The position numbers and the translations under genes are program-made. The notes below the pieces were generated by a model. It was not told the DNA's origin. It was given only the letters and a program-made list of their open reading frames with translations, and searched no databases. A stretch of DNA of 64,000 bases. Origin: Acinetobacter shaoyimingii. Lineage in GTDB: Bacteria > Pseudomonadota > Gammaproteobacteria > Pseudomonadales > Moraxellaceae. Shown piece by piece: positions 28,532-37,543 of the stretch. How positions within the stretch are numbered: position 1 is the stretch's first letter; each line of letters begins with the position of its first letter. The stretch spans positions 1,674,001 to 1,738,000 of the forward strand of contig NZ_CP049801.1 of NCBI RefSeq assembly GCF_011578045.1. The letters are read 5' to 3'.

Positions 28532-29206
28532 TTAAGGCGTACCTAAACGATAACCGAGTCCACGTACATTGCGAATAAAGTCCTTGCCTAATTTAGCACG
28601 AATATGGTGAATGTAGACTTCAATGGTATTGCTGCTGACATCGGAGTCGATGTCATACAACTTTTCTTCTAGGTTGGCTTTGGAGAAAATCTTGTTGGGA
28701 AAACTCAATAGCGGGATCAGTACAGCCCATTCACGATTAGAAAATTCAATCATTTCATTTTTAAATTTAGCAATATGATGTTCAATATCTAAGCTTAAAT
28801 CCCCATAATTTAAGACCAGATTTTTATCGACCTGTTGACCTATTTGCATACGACGAAGTAAGGCATTGATTCGAGCCAAAAGTTCCTCAAACTCATACGG
28901 TTTAATCAGATAGTCATCTGCACCATGATTTAAACCATCAACACGGTTTTGTAATTGATCTCGGGCAGAAATGATTAAAACAGGCAAACTGGGTTGATCT
29001 TGGCGAATGAGTTTTAATACTTGCATGCCATCCATTAACGGTAAGCCCAAATCCAGCAAAATAATATCAAAAATGGCTTGTTTCATTGACTTGAGTGCAT
29101 CAATACCATTATTGACGCATTCAACTTCAAATTGATGATATTCCAGAAGTATGCGAGTTGATTCCGCAATCATGAAATCATCTTCAATAATCAATACCTT
29201 TGTCAT
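28532..29206 (-). CDS. pmrA: Response regulator PmrA
   Basis: The 224-residue OmpR-type regulator has a receiver domain with the acidic pair in IIEDDFM, phosphoacceptor Asp52 in LLDLGLPLMDG and the Lys in YLIKPYEF, plus a C-terminal winged helix (SNREWAVLIPLL, SSNTIEVYIHHIRAKLG). The ATG at 29206 gives the usual Acinetobacter length and N terminus MTKVLIIEDD; the GTG four codons earlier is less likely. It lies in the order pmrC-pmrA-pmrB. Confidence 0.96.
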   Translation of the reverse strand: MTKVLIIEDDFMIAESTRILLEYHQFEVECVNNGIDALKSMKQAIFDIILLDLGLPLMDGMQVLKLIRQDQPSLPVLIISARDQLQNRVDGLNHGADDYLIKPYEFEELLARINALLRRMQIGQQVDKNLVLNYGDLSLDIEHHIAKFKNEMIEFSNREWAVLIPLLSFPNKIFSKANLEEKLYDIDSDVSSNTIEVYIHHIRAKLGKDFIRNVRGLGYRLGTP

Positions 29207-29226
29207 AGACACATTCACTTTTGCTA

Positions 29227-30888
29227 TTAAATGGTATTTTTACATGTATTTAAAATATCATTTTTTTCATTAATGACACTGGTTTTTACGTCTAATAAAT
29301 GCAACAAGGTTGGGAATAAATGATCATGACTGAGTTCTTGCTGACGAAGTTGACGCATACATGATGCTTGCTGAGCGTTAAATTGATTCCACTCTTTTGA
29401 GAACCACACGAACATAGGCACATGGGTTTGTTGCGAAGGTGCAATCGCATAAGGTGCACCATGTAAATACATACCATGCTCACCAGTAGATTCACCATGA
29501 TCTGAGATATACCAAAAACCTGTTAAATGATTTGGAACTTTCTCAAGTGTTTTAATCATTGAACTTAAAATATGATCTGTATAAACAATTGAATTGTCAT
29601 AGGTGTTAATCAGTGAATTTCTATCACAGCTTTGAATGGCTTTGGTGTCACAAGTTGGTTTGAATTTTTGGAATTCAGGTCTTGTACGCTTGTAGTAAGC
29701 AGGCCCGTGACTGCCCATTTGGTGTAAGACAACCAATCGAGGGGTTTGATCATCTTTTGGAATTTGATCAATATAATACTTTAAGCTATCAACCAATATT
29801 CCATCATCACATTCACCATCTGCATTACACCATTTTTGCTGAATGTTCTGAGGGATCTCAAATTTCGTGACACGATCACATGTGCGTTTACAACCAGAAT
29901 TATTGTCAATCCAAGTCACATGATAACCAGCACGTTGTGCAATATCGAGTAAACCATCTCGTCTATATGCCAATTGAGCATCATATTCTTTTCGGGTCAT
30001 ACCTGAAAACATACAAGGGACTGATACAGCAGTTGATGTGCCACATGAGCTTACATTTGGAAAATTGATAATATCGAGTTGAGATAAACTCGGATTGGTC
30101 ATTTTGCTATAACCATTTAAAGAAAAACTCTCAGCACGCGCCGTTTCACCCACAACCAAAACCATTAACTTTTGAGGATGTGATTTAGATACTTCTTGAA
30201 CGAGTTTTGCATCTGTACCATAAGGAATATGGGGTAAATTTTTCTTTGGTGCATGTTTTTTATAATATGACCATGTCGATGCAAAGGTATTCTGCGGTGA
30301 AATCATTCCTTTTAAAGTACGATGACCACGGAAAATAGCGGCATAATCAACAAAGAAAATATACAGCAAAGTTAAAATGACCAATAAAGAAATAACGCTG
30401 TTGATGGTCTTTTTAAGCAGTGTTTTGGATAATGGATCGGGTTTAATTTGAATAAAAAATACAGCGAAAATTGGAATTAGGATGGTGTAGACCGACCATA
30501 ACAATAATTGTATGGTCATTAAGTCTAATGCTTCATTTGGATTTGTTTCTACAGCATTCTGAATTTGATCTGCTGTAATGATCACTCCAAGGCTGTTGAC
30601 GATATAAGCACTGATACCACCTACAAATAAAAAGAGACATGCAAAAAATTTAGTGCTATAGCGCCAGTTTACAAGCTGAAATATGAAATTATACAAGGCA
30701 ACCAAGACAATTGAGGTTGCGACAATGAATGCAATTGCACTTATTCCTTGATAAGGCGTAAGTTCATAAATGGTCTTTAAAAAACCATAATTAAAAATGA
30801 AAGCAATCCACACGGCCAAAATCATATTAAATGTGGTTAATGTGATTGTTGGTCTATTTTTCAGCGTATTTTGTAAACTGTTTAGCAT
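29227..30888 (-). CDS. pmrC: Lipid A phosphoethanolamine transferase PmrC (EptA family)
   Basis: The 553-residue enzyme has five N-terminal membrane helices and a periplasmic sulfatase-like domain. The catalytic Thr (about 249) is in VVGETARAESFSLNGY, and zinc-binding elements appear in YISDHGESTGEHG. It adds phosphoethanolamine to lipid A, which lowers negative charge and polymyxin binding. It is the first gene of the pmrCAB operon, followed after a few bases by pmrA. Nothing in the sequence shows an insertion or broken motif. Confidence 0.95.
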   Translation of the reverse strand: MLNSLQNTLKNRPTITLTTFNMILAVWIAFIFNYGFLKTIYELTPYQGISAIAFIVATSIVLVALYNFIFQLVNWRYSTKFFACLFLFVGGISAYIVNSLGVIITADQIQNAVETNPNEALDLMTIQLLLWSVYTILIPIFAVFFIQIKPDPLSKTLLKKTINSVISLLVILTLLYIFFVDYAAIFRGHRTLKGMISPQNTFASTWSYYKKHAPKKNLPHIPYGTDAKLVQEVSKSHPQKLMVLVVGETARAESFSLNGYSKMTNPSLSQLDIINFPNVSSCGTSTAVSVPCMFSGMTRKEYDAQLAYRRDGLLDIAQRAGYHVTWIDNNSGCKRTCDRVTKFEIPQNIQQKWCNADGECDDGILVDSLKYYIDQIPKDDQTPRLVVLHQMGSHGPAYYKRTRPEFQKFKPTCDTKAIQSCDRNSLINTYDNSIVYTDHILSSMIKTLEKVPNHLTGFWYISDHGESTGEHGMYLHGAPYAIAPSQQTHVPMFVWFSKEWNQFNAQQASCMRQLRQQELSHDHLFPTLLHLLDVKTSVINEKNDILNTCKNTI

Positions 30889-31103
30889 TATTTCTTTATA
30901 ATCTTAATAGATAAAATGGATAATAGTGGACTTAACTTAAATTAAACTTAAAGTGAAATCAATCCTTTGAAAATTTATAAATTATTGATTTTTATATTAA
31001 TTTTAGCTAAGTGTTATTATTGGATTAATGATAGTTTTCAGTTAAATGTGAATGCAATTGATTTCTAGAATGATTAAAAAATAATGTAAAAATGGAGAAA
31101 AAT

Positions 31104-31508
31104 ATGTATACAGCAACGTGTCTTTGCGGAGTGATTCATATCGAAATCAATCAGCAGATTGATCAAATTTATATTTGTCATTGTAAAGCTTGTCAAAAAG
31201 CGCAAGGTGGGGCATTTGTTGCAGTCACAACCATTTCAACTGAAAATTTTCAGATTAAATTCGGGCTTGAATATCTTGCTGAATATTATTCAAGTTTGAA
31301 TAAAAAAAGAGTGTTTTGCTTGAAGTGTGCTTCACCCATATATAGTGCACGATTAGATTTACCAGAGGTTTTAAGGCTACGGGTTGGAATTATAGATCAG
31401 CCATTAACAGCGAAGATTTATTCGCATGCATTTATAGATGAAAAAGCCGAATGGTACGAAATACATGGAGATGCACAACAATTTCAAAAGCAGGTGATTG
31501 ATGAGTGA
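31104..31508 (+). CDS. GFA-family zinc protein (glutathione-dependent formaldehyde-activating-like)
   Basis: The 134-residue protein shows the Cys ligands of the GFA fold: CLCG (start), CHCKACQKAQGG (middle) and FCLKCASPI. Some members bind glutathione adducts, but most have no known function, so I give none. GGAG lies six bases before the ATG at 31104, better than the ATG four codons earlier. It stands alone between divergent pmrC and convergent neighbours. Confidence 0.85.
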   Translation: MYTATCLCGVIHIEINQQIDQIYICHCKACQKAQGGAFVAVTTISTENFQIKFGLEYLAEYYSSLNKKRVFCLKCASPIYSARLDLPEVLRLRVGIIDQPLTAKIYSHAFIDEKAEWYEIHGDAQQFQKQVIDE

Positions 31509-31523
31509 TTTGGTCGAGTTGCG

Positions 31524-31560
31524 AAAAAAAAAGAGACATAATGAGTCTCTTTCTTTTCTT
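31524..31560. terminator. Terminator between GFA gene and DUF2147 gene
   Basis: AAAGAGAC (31530-31537) pairs with GTCTCTTT (31545-31552), with an A run before and a T-rich run after. It sits between convergent genes. Confidence 0.75.
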
Positions 31561-31635
31561 CATGAATTTTGAATGTTCATGAAATGTGTTGGAGGTTTAA
31601 ACCATAGCATTTAGATAAGTCGTTAAATTGTGTCC

Positions 31636-32076
31636 TTAGTCAGCACGAATCCAAGTTTGTGAACGACCGAGTGCAGACACACCTAGATAACCACGACCAC
31701 TAAATGTTTTACCATCTTCAGAAAGTTTTGCTTTAAAGCTGTAAGTTTTACCATTTTGAGGGTCAACAATTTGACCATTTTCATAAGTATTTTTACCAAC
31801 TTTTTTCAAACCTGAGACGATTTGTATACCAGTTAGCGATTTTCCTTTGTATTTACCTTCACATTTCACACATTTAGAATCTTCAGTGGGTTCGAGAACT
31901 TTAACGATTTTTGCTGAAAATGTGCCATTACTATTTTCAGTAAATTGGACGATGGATAAAGCTTTTTTAGTTTTATCATCAATCGTTTTCCATTTTGTAC
32001 CATCCAATGTATCAGCAGCGAAAGCTAAACATGATGTTAGGGATAGTCCTAAAATTAACATCGCTTTTTTTATCAT
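31636..32076 (-). CDS. Secreted DUF2147-family protein
   Basis: The 146-residue protein has an N-terminal signal peptide (MIKKAMLILGLSLTSCLAFA, cut before ADTLDG) and a beta-rich body with a Cys pair (SKCVKCEGKYKG) and the end GYLGVSALGRSQTW. DUF2147 proteins are periplasmic or outer-membrane linked, with a calycin-like fold and no known activity. The gene is alone; its promoter should be in the 441-base region upstream. Confidence 0.82.
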   Translation of the reverse strand: MIKKAMLILGLSLTSCLAFAADTLDGTKWKTIDDKTKKALSIVQFTENSNGTFSAKIVKVLEPTEDSKCVKCEGKYKGKSLTGIQIVSGLKKVGKNTYENGQIVDPQNGKTYSFKAKLSEDGKTFSGRGYLGVSALGRSQTWIRAD

Positions 32077-32517
32077 CTTAATCCTCTTTTGCTCTAGCTA
32101 AGTTGCATATCCATGCACTTTATTCAATAGCTATTCAGTCCTATTGAGTTTGCAAATTATGCTTCGAAATCATTTTATATTTGATTTCGTTCAAATTATG
32201 TATTGCTAATAAGGATAAATTATGAGCTTTTTATTGTCGCTTTGTTTAACTGCGTAGTCATAAGATTCATCATCGATACAGCTTGATATGTGTTGAAACA
32301 TGCCTCACCTAACTATTGATAAAACGGGGACGTTGAATTTTTAAATATTTGGTCGCGATATTAACAAAATGACACATCAGATTTAATGAAAAAATGTATA
32401 AATATAAAAGCAATAAGCAATTTTGGCTTTGAGCCAACTACAAAAAAGTATTTCACTATTCATCTTAATAATACTGAAAAATGTCTCATGTGATACAAAA
32501 AATATAGGTGCTAATCA
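32077..32517. other. Intergenic region between DUF2147 gene and the glycan-like cluster
   Basis: The genes on either side diverge, so it should hold two promoters. A short hairpin (TTGGCT-TTG-AGCCAA, 32423-32437) lies about 80 bases before the next gene and is not followed by T residues. No gene was seen. Confidence 0.4.
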
Positions 32518-33525
32518 ATGGATTTTGAAGATGTTTTAAGTGAATTTGATTTGTCCGAACCCAATATCGAACAAGAACTTGAATCTGCACTTAAAAAATT
32601 AGTGAAGCAAAGCACAAATATTCCGCATCCAGCACAAGGTCAAACTTTTTCAAGATGGCAAGTTTTAGCTCAGGTCTCAGCTAAAAATTTAAATTTAGCA
32701 AAATGGTTTGAATCACATTTAGATAGCATCAGTATTTTGCAGGAATTAGGCTATAGCGATCTGATTGAAAGTGACAAAATATATGGGATTTGGGCTGCAG
32801 AAGGAAGTCCAAATCCTGTACATGAATTGAAGGGTCTCATCTCAGGTCAAAAAAACTGGTGTTCTGGTGCAGGCATACTCGATTACGCGTTAATCACTTA
32901 TCAAAATGAAAATCAGCAATCGCAATTGGTACTGATTGATATGCATCAACCCAATATCAATATTGACTACAGTACTTGGCAGGCAGTGGGTATGGCACAC
33001 ACACAGACTGCATCTATTGCGTTCGATCAAGTCAAAGCTATACCCGTTGGTCAGCCAAATCAGTATCTAACCCGTGCAGGTTTCTGGCACGGTGCTGCAG
33101 GCGTTGCTGCATGTTGGTTTGGTGCAACTGTACGTATCGCTGAATTTTTAAAACAGGCATGTACTACGAAAGCCAATGATTATCGATTGCTGTATTTGGG
33201 CGAAATGAGTACCCAAATTCACATGACAAAACAGTATTTTAATTATGTTGCAACGCAGATAGATCAATATCCAACTGAAAGTCATGAGTTGGTTATTCGC
33301 ATATTACGTGCTGAAGTTGAAAAAACTGCACAGTTGGTTTTGACAAAAGTTGGGCAGGCCTTGGGCGCTCGACCTTATTGTGAAGATCGACGATTTGCAG
33401 AGTTGACGGCTGATTTGACTGTATTCATGCGCCAAAGTCATGCAGCATTTGATTTAAAACGGATTGCCGAATTGACCTTGGATGTTGAATCTCAAGCAGA
33501 TAAGGAGCAATTATGGACGCTCTAG
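32518..33525 (+). CDS. Acyl-CoA-dehydrogenase-like protein, probably without the usual catalytic base
   Basis: The 335-residue protein resembles acyl-CoA dehydrogenases in its middle domain (GLISGQKNWCSGAGILDYALIT, IAFDQVKAIPVG) and in the C-terminal helical bundle. It is shorter than the 380-400 residues usual for the family. Where the family carries EGT near the C terminus, this protein has VFMRQSHAAFD with no Glu, so it may not oxidise acyl-CoA. AGGTG lies seven bases before the ATG. It leads a four-gene unit with overlapping ends (deacetylase, methyltransferase, glycosyltransferase). Its role there is unknown; a binding or N-acyl-transfer related function is possible. Confidence 0.75.
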   Translation: MDFEDVLSEFDLSEPNIEQELESALKKLVKQSTNIPHPAQGQTFSRWQVLAQVSAKNLNLAKWFESHLDSISILQELGYSDLIESDKIYGIWAAEGSPNPVHELKGLISGQKNWCSGAGILDYALITYQNENQQSQLVLIDMHQPNINIDYSTWQAVGMAHTQTASIAFDQVKAIPVGQPNQYLTRAGFWHGAAGVAACWFGATVRIAEFLKQACTTKANDYRLLYLGEMSTQIHMTKQYFNYVATQIDQYPTESHELVIRILRAEVEKTAQLVLTKVGQALGARPYCEDRRFAELTADLTVFMRQSHAAFDLKRIAELTLDVESQADKEQLWTL

Positions 33526-34319
33526 ATGAAGCATTACAATATCGCTTAGCTCATTATGAAATTGGTCATCGATTGTTATATGGGACGGGTACTGAAAAAG
33601 AAACATGGCTTAATTGGCAGGGAATTCGTACCCTTACAAAGATCAATCTTGATGAGGACTTTCCAGAACATCAACGAATATTGATTTTAGCGCCACATCC
33701 AGATGATGAAATACTCGGTTGTGCCGGTCTCATGCAACAACTCAATGCATTGGGCCGTGAAATGATTGTTATCGCGATCACCAACGGAACAGCAAGTCAT
33801 CCAAACTCGACGCAATTTAGCCCTGAACAGCTCAATACGATTCGCCCACAAGAATCTATAGCCGCATTACATACATTGAATCTTGGGCATGTTTCTAGAA
33901 TTGAATTGAATTTGCCAGATGGTCAGATTAGTCAAAATATGCATATTTTGGTCGATCAACTAAAGACATTGATTCAAGCTCAAGATATTTTAATCAGTAC
34001 GCATGAACAAGATGGTCATCCTGATCATGAACTGAGTGCTTATGCGATCAAATTAGTCGCACAACATTTTCATTTGAAGCATTTTCAGGTATTTATCTGG
34101 ACTTGGCATTGGGCAAAACCAAATCAGGCTGACATTGATTGGACTAAAGCGAAACGCTTAGATTTGTCTCAGGCGCAGATCGATTTAAAAGAGCGGGCTA
34201 TTCGTTGTTTTAAAACGCAAACGCAAGTCGATGTTTCTACAGGCAATCCGCCTATTCTTCCTGAATATGCAATTCAACGAATACTCATGCCATATGAGGT
34301 GTATATCAATGAAAACTAA
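33513..34319 (+). CDS. PIG-L-family N-acetylglucosamine-type deacetylase
   Basis: The 268-residue protein has the zinc motif APHPDDEILG (residues 60-69) and a second metal His in STHEQDGHPDHE. PIG-L enzymes remove acetyl groups from GlcNAc-containing compounds, as in mycothiol and GPI synthesis. GGAG lies before the ATG, which is inside the end of the preceding gene (13-base overlap). The neighbours are a methyltransferase and a glycosyltransferase, so its substrate is probably a GlcNAc-containing product of that set. No signal peptide; cytoplasmic. Confidence 0.88.
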   Translation: MDALDEALQYRLAHYEIGHRLLYGTGTEKETWLNWQGIRTLTKINLDEDFPEHQRILILAPHPDDEILGCAGLMQQLNALGREMIVIAITNGTASHPNSTQFSPEQLNTIRPQESIAALHTLNLGHVSRIELNLPDGQISQNMHILVDQLKTLIQAQDILISTHEQDGHPDHELSAYAIKLVAQHFHLKHFQVFIWTWHWAKPNQADIDWTKAKRLDLSQAQIDLKERAIRCFKTQTQVDVSTGNPPILPEYAIQRILMPYEVYINEN

Positions 34320-34908
34320 AACAGAATATTTTGATGCCTTATATTTCGAAAATCATGATCCATGGGGTTATGAAAATCGTTGGTATGAAGAAAGAAAACG
34401 CAATGTTTGCTTGGCATTATTGTTAAAACCTATCTACAACAATGCGCTGGAAATTGGCTGTGCAAATGGCGTATTTAGTCAACATTTGGCATTACGCTGT
34501 AAAAATCTACTGTGTATTGATGCAAATGAAACAGCAGTTGATTTGGCTCAAGCACGACTCAGTCATTTAAATCACGTCAATGTGATACAGGCCATGATCC
34601 CTGAAACTTTTCCAGAACAAAAGTTTGACCTGATTGTACTGGGAGAAGTGCTTTATTATTTAAATCATGATGAATTGATGAGTCTGATTGAGAAAATTCA
34701 CAGTTGTTTAAGCGAGGATGGTGTTGTGCTGTGTTGTCACTGGCGTTATCCCATTGAGTATTTTTCTTTGACGGGAGACCATGTACACCAAGTTCTAAAA
34801 GAAAACATTCAGCTTTATCATTATTTATCTCTACAAGATCCAGATTTTAATGTCGATATATGGGCTCAAGAAGGTCAATCGGTGGCAGATCGTGAGGGAT
34901 TAATATGA
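34309..34908 (+). CDS. SAM-dependent methyltransferase, NodS-like
   Basis: The 199-residue protein begins MKTKTEYFDALYFENHDPWGYENRWYEERKRN, a segment typical of NodS-type N-methyltransferases, and has the SAM motif ALEIGCANGVFSQHLA. NodS methylates the free amino group that NodB exposes in rhizobial Nod factors. The ATG at 34309 lies in the end of the deacetylase gene (11-base overlap). The longer frame from 34231 carries a hydrophobic stretch read from the other gene and is not real. The pairing with a deacetylase supports N-methylation of a deacetylated sugar; this is inference. Confidence 0.82.
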   Translation: MKTKTEYFDALYFENHDPWGYENRWYEERKRNVCLALLLKPIYNNALEIGCANGVFSQHLALRCKNLLCIDANETAVDLAQARLSHLNHVNVIQAMIPETFPEQKFDLIVLGEVLYYLNHDELMSLIEKIHSCLSEDGVVLCCHWRYPIEYFSLTGDHVHQVLKENIQLYHYLSLQDPDFNVDIWAQEGQSVADREGLI

Positions 34909-35588
34909 TCGGAATCGTCATTCCAGCATGTAATGAAGAAGCACATCTTAAAGCCTGTTTAAATGCGATTCAAAAAGCCATTGATTTTGTTAAGAATCAA
35001 AATATTCATATTCAAACGTTGGTGGTTCTAGACAGTTGCCAAGACCAATCTAAACAGATTACGCAACAGATGAATATTCCCTTTATCGAATGTCAGGTAC
35101 AAAATGTCGGGATTGCGCGAGATTTGGGCGTGAGAGCACTAATTGAGCAAGGAGCACAGTGGATTGCATGTACAGATGCGGACTCATGTGTATATGAAAA
35201 CTGGTTATTGGAACAAATCAAATTACAACCAATTGATGCCATTTGCGGCGTAGTACAAATTTCTGATTGGGGGAGACTGTCACCCGAAACGCAAATGCAT
35301 TATTTAGAACATTATCAGGATCGCATGGGGCATCATCATATACATGGTGCCAATCTAAGCTTCAGTGCTGAGGCTTATTTAAAGGTAGGCGGTTTTGAAG
35401 CAATTCAATGTCATGAAGATATTCGTTTGGTGCAACGATTAAAAGCATTTGATTTAAAGATTATATGGAGCAATCAAGTGCGTGTGAACACAAGTAGTCG
35501 TTTGAATGCAAGAGCGCCTGAAGGGTTCTCACAATTTCTGATCGATTTGGAAAACAAAAATATAATGACATCAAAGCAAGAATCGTAA
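34905..35588 (+). CDS. Family 2 glycosyltransferase
   Basis: The 227-residue protein has the GT2 start IGIVIPACNEEAHLKACL, the acidic CTDADS motif for nucleotide sugar and a HEDIRLVQRLKA segment at the catalytic base position. No membrane helices are seen, so it is a soluble enzyme and not a NodC-type synthase. Its ATG overlaps the methyltransferase stop (ATGA). It is the last gene of the four-gene set. The product is unknown. Confidence 0.87.
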   Translation: MIGIVIPACNEEAHLKACLNAIQKAIDFVKNQNIHIQTLVVLDSCQDQSKQITQQMNIPFIECQVQNVGIARDLGVRALIEQGAQWIACTDADSCVYENWLLEQIKLQPIDAICGVVQISDWGRLSPETQMHYLEHYQDRMGHHHIHGANLSFSAEAYLKVGGFEAIQCHEDIRLVQRLKAFDLKIIWSNQVRVNTSSRLNARAPEGFSQFLIDLENKNIMTSKQES

Positions 35589-35851
35589 AATCAAGAACCA
35601 TAGTCGTAACACTTCATCATTCACGAACTTATAAATGTATATATGATCACATTTTTAAAAAATGACATGAGTTTGTATTAATATAAAAAAACGATTAAAA
35701 AATAATTTTTGATAATCTTAAAATAAAAAATAGTGAAGTATTTTATAGTTTTAAGTTTTTAGCTTATAAGCAAGTATCTATAAGGCTTTTGGCTGTTACA
35801 AAAATATGGTTTTTTCGCTATTTTTCTGCTTTTTATTTTAAAAATACTGTA
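35589..35851. other. Intergenic region before the hairpin and MFS gene
   Basis: This stretch is very AT-rich with no gene. It probably holds the 3' end of the glycosyltransferase unit and the start of the promoter below. Confidence 0.4.
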
Positions 35852-35857
35852 TATAAT
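35852..35857 (+). promoter_or_regulatory. -10 box (TATAAT) just before a hairpin
   Basis: A perfect TATAAT is present. The -35 region is weak. If used, transcription would start three or four bases before the hairpin below. Confidence 0.4.
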
Positions 35858-35867
35858 TTCGCCAAAT

Positions 35868-35915
35868 AAACCCCTGTATAACTTATTTTTTCACAATAAG
35901 TCATCAGGGGTTTTT
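35868..35915 (+). terminator. Two-part hairpin upstream of the MFS gene: terminator or attenuator
   Basis: AAACCCCTG (35868-35876) pairs with CAGGGGTTT (35905-35913). Inside, ACTTATT (35881-35887) pairs with AATAAGT (35895-35901). Five T follow. It may end the glycosyltransferase unit, or act as an attenuator for the MFS gene, whose ATG is 57 bases further on. Confidence 0.55.
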
Positions 35916-35971
35916 GTATGGAAAATTGCTCGATCTGGATGTCTTAGCCCTTATATCTGTGGTGATACACG

Positions 35972-37177
35972 ATGTTAACACTCAAAAATGATTCAATTGC
36001 TCAAGGTGTACAACAGCAAGTACAAACTCAAACGCATCCAATTTTAGCGACCTTGGTTTCATTTTTTTGCTTAGGTTTTGGCACAGCAGCTTGGGCGCCG
36101 TTGATTCCATATGCACAGCAACGTCTCCATGTAGATCATGCTGATTTTGGCTCTTTGCTGTTGTGTGGTGGTCTAGGTTCAATGCTCGCGATGCCACTGA
36201 CAGGGTTGATCATTCAACGTGTAGGCTGCAAAGCAGTGATCGGGTTATTTTTAAGTGTATTACTGTTGATGTTACCCATGCTTAGCTTGACCCATACTGT
36301 ATTAATGATGGCAATTGCTTTATTTCTGTTTGGTACAGCTGCAGGTGGTTTAGGTGTCGCAATCAATTTACAAGCAGTCATTGTGGAAAAGACATTCTCA
36401 CGCAATATGATGGCTAGTTTTCATGGTATGTGTAGTCTTGGTGGTCTTGTAGGGGTAATGCTGGTCACTTGCTTGTTGGCCGTTGGTTTAAGTCCAATGC
36501 TCAGTGCTGCGACCATTACTGCCATCATGATCCTACTCACTGTATTTGCATTTCGACATAGCTTAAATCGGGTACAAACGGGTGATCAAAGTATCGATCA
36601 AGACGAGAAACCGCGCGGATTTATAGTGCCTAAACCTGTGATTTTGATTTTTGGTTTAATGTGTTTTATTGCTTTTTTATCTGAAGGGTCGTCTATGGAC
36701 TGGAGTGGTATTTATCTGGTCGATCATTTTGATGTCGATAAATCATATGCAGGCTTAGCCTATACCTGTTTTGCAATTGCCATGACTGCTGGCCGTTTTA
36801 GCGGTGTACACATTCAAAAGAAGATCGGTGAAAAAAACACAGTCATTTATGGTGCTGTGATTGCTGCGTTCGGGTTAGCTTTGGTGATATTCACGCCAGT
36901 TTGGTGGGGGGTATTATGTGGTTATTTGTTGGTCGGTTTTGGGTGCTCAAATATTGTTCCGATTATTTTTTCACAAGTTGGTCGTCAAAATGTAATGCCA
37001 AAAGCAACTGCACTTTCTTATGTCTCAACCATGGCCTATAGCGGTGGTTTATTGGGTCCTGCGCTTATAGGGATGCTCAGTATGGCAATGGGATTAGACA
37101 TGGTATTTGTAATTATCGCAGTGATGATTGTTATGATTCCAGCATTAAATTTGATTTCTCAGAAAATGTTGAAATAA
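35972..37177 (+). CDS. MFS transporter, YbjJ/fucose-permease-like
   Basis: The 401-residue protein has 12 predicted membrane helices with a soluble loop in the middle (about 200-217: LNRVQTGDQSIDQDEKPRG). GLGVAINLQAV and the start LVSFFCLGFGTAAWAPLIPY are like YbjJ-type carriers, most of which are uncharacterised. No substrate can be read from the sequence. It stands alone, behind a hairpin, with a weak ribosome-binding site (GTGGTG). Confidence 0.85.
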   Translation: MLTLKNDSIAQGVQQQVQTQTHPILATLVSFFCLGFGTAAWAPLIPYAQQRLHVDHADFGSLLLCGGLGSMLAMPLTGLIIQRVGCKAVIGLFLSVLLLMLPMLSLTHTVLMMAIALFLFGTAAGGLGVAINLQAVIVEKTFSRNMMASFHGMCSLGGLVGVMLVTCLLAVGLSPMLSAATITAIMILLTVFAFRHSLNRVQTGDQSIDQDEKPRGFIVPKPVILIFGLMCFIAFLSEGSSMDWSGIYLVDHFDVDKSYAGLAYTCFAIAMTAGRFSGVHIQKKIGEKNTVIYGAVIAAFGLALVIFTPVWWGVLCGYLLVGFGCSNIVPIIFSQVGRQNVMPKATALSYVSTMAYSGGLLGPALIGMLSMAMGLDMVFVIIAVMIVMIPALNLISQKMLK

Positions 37178-37543
37178 TTTGGTGAGATAATGAAGTTTTA
37201 AAATGATTAAACTTCTTCCATAAATCATTTTTTAGCCAATCAAAATTTATCATAAAGTTCCTCGCTTTCTCCCTAAGCCATATATGGCGCAAGCGAAGGA
37301 ACTTTCATTGTTCATGCAAATTCGAGCCAAGGATTATTTTTGATTTATGAACGATCCCTATTGATATTGAATGACAAATGGAAGTACAAGTGATTTATAT
37401 GATTGAATATTTTCTCTCATACTTCCAAAAGTGTTCACCATAAATTGAATGACACACGGTTCTTTATTCTGTACATATCTTGAAAATTCATCTAAGCAAC
37501 TTTCAATCTGGCATCTTTAAAAAACCTTTTTTTGAGTAGCGCT
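37178..37543. other. Intergenic region between convergent MFS gene and otsA
   Basis: It contains the long inverted repeat listed next. No gene was seen. Confidence 0.4.
37254..37305. repeat. Long imperfect inverted repeat between MFS gene and otsA
   Basis: AAAGTTCCTCGCTT (37254-37267) pairs with AAGCGAAGGAACTTT (37291-37305) with one bulged base. The 23-base middle holds the short palindrome GCCATATATGGC. T runs are short, so termination is possible but not typical; a repeat family is another option. Confidence 0.55.
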
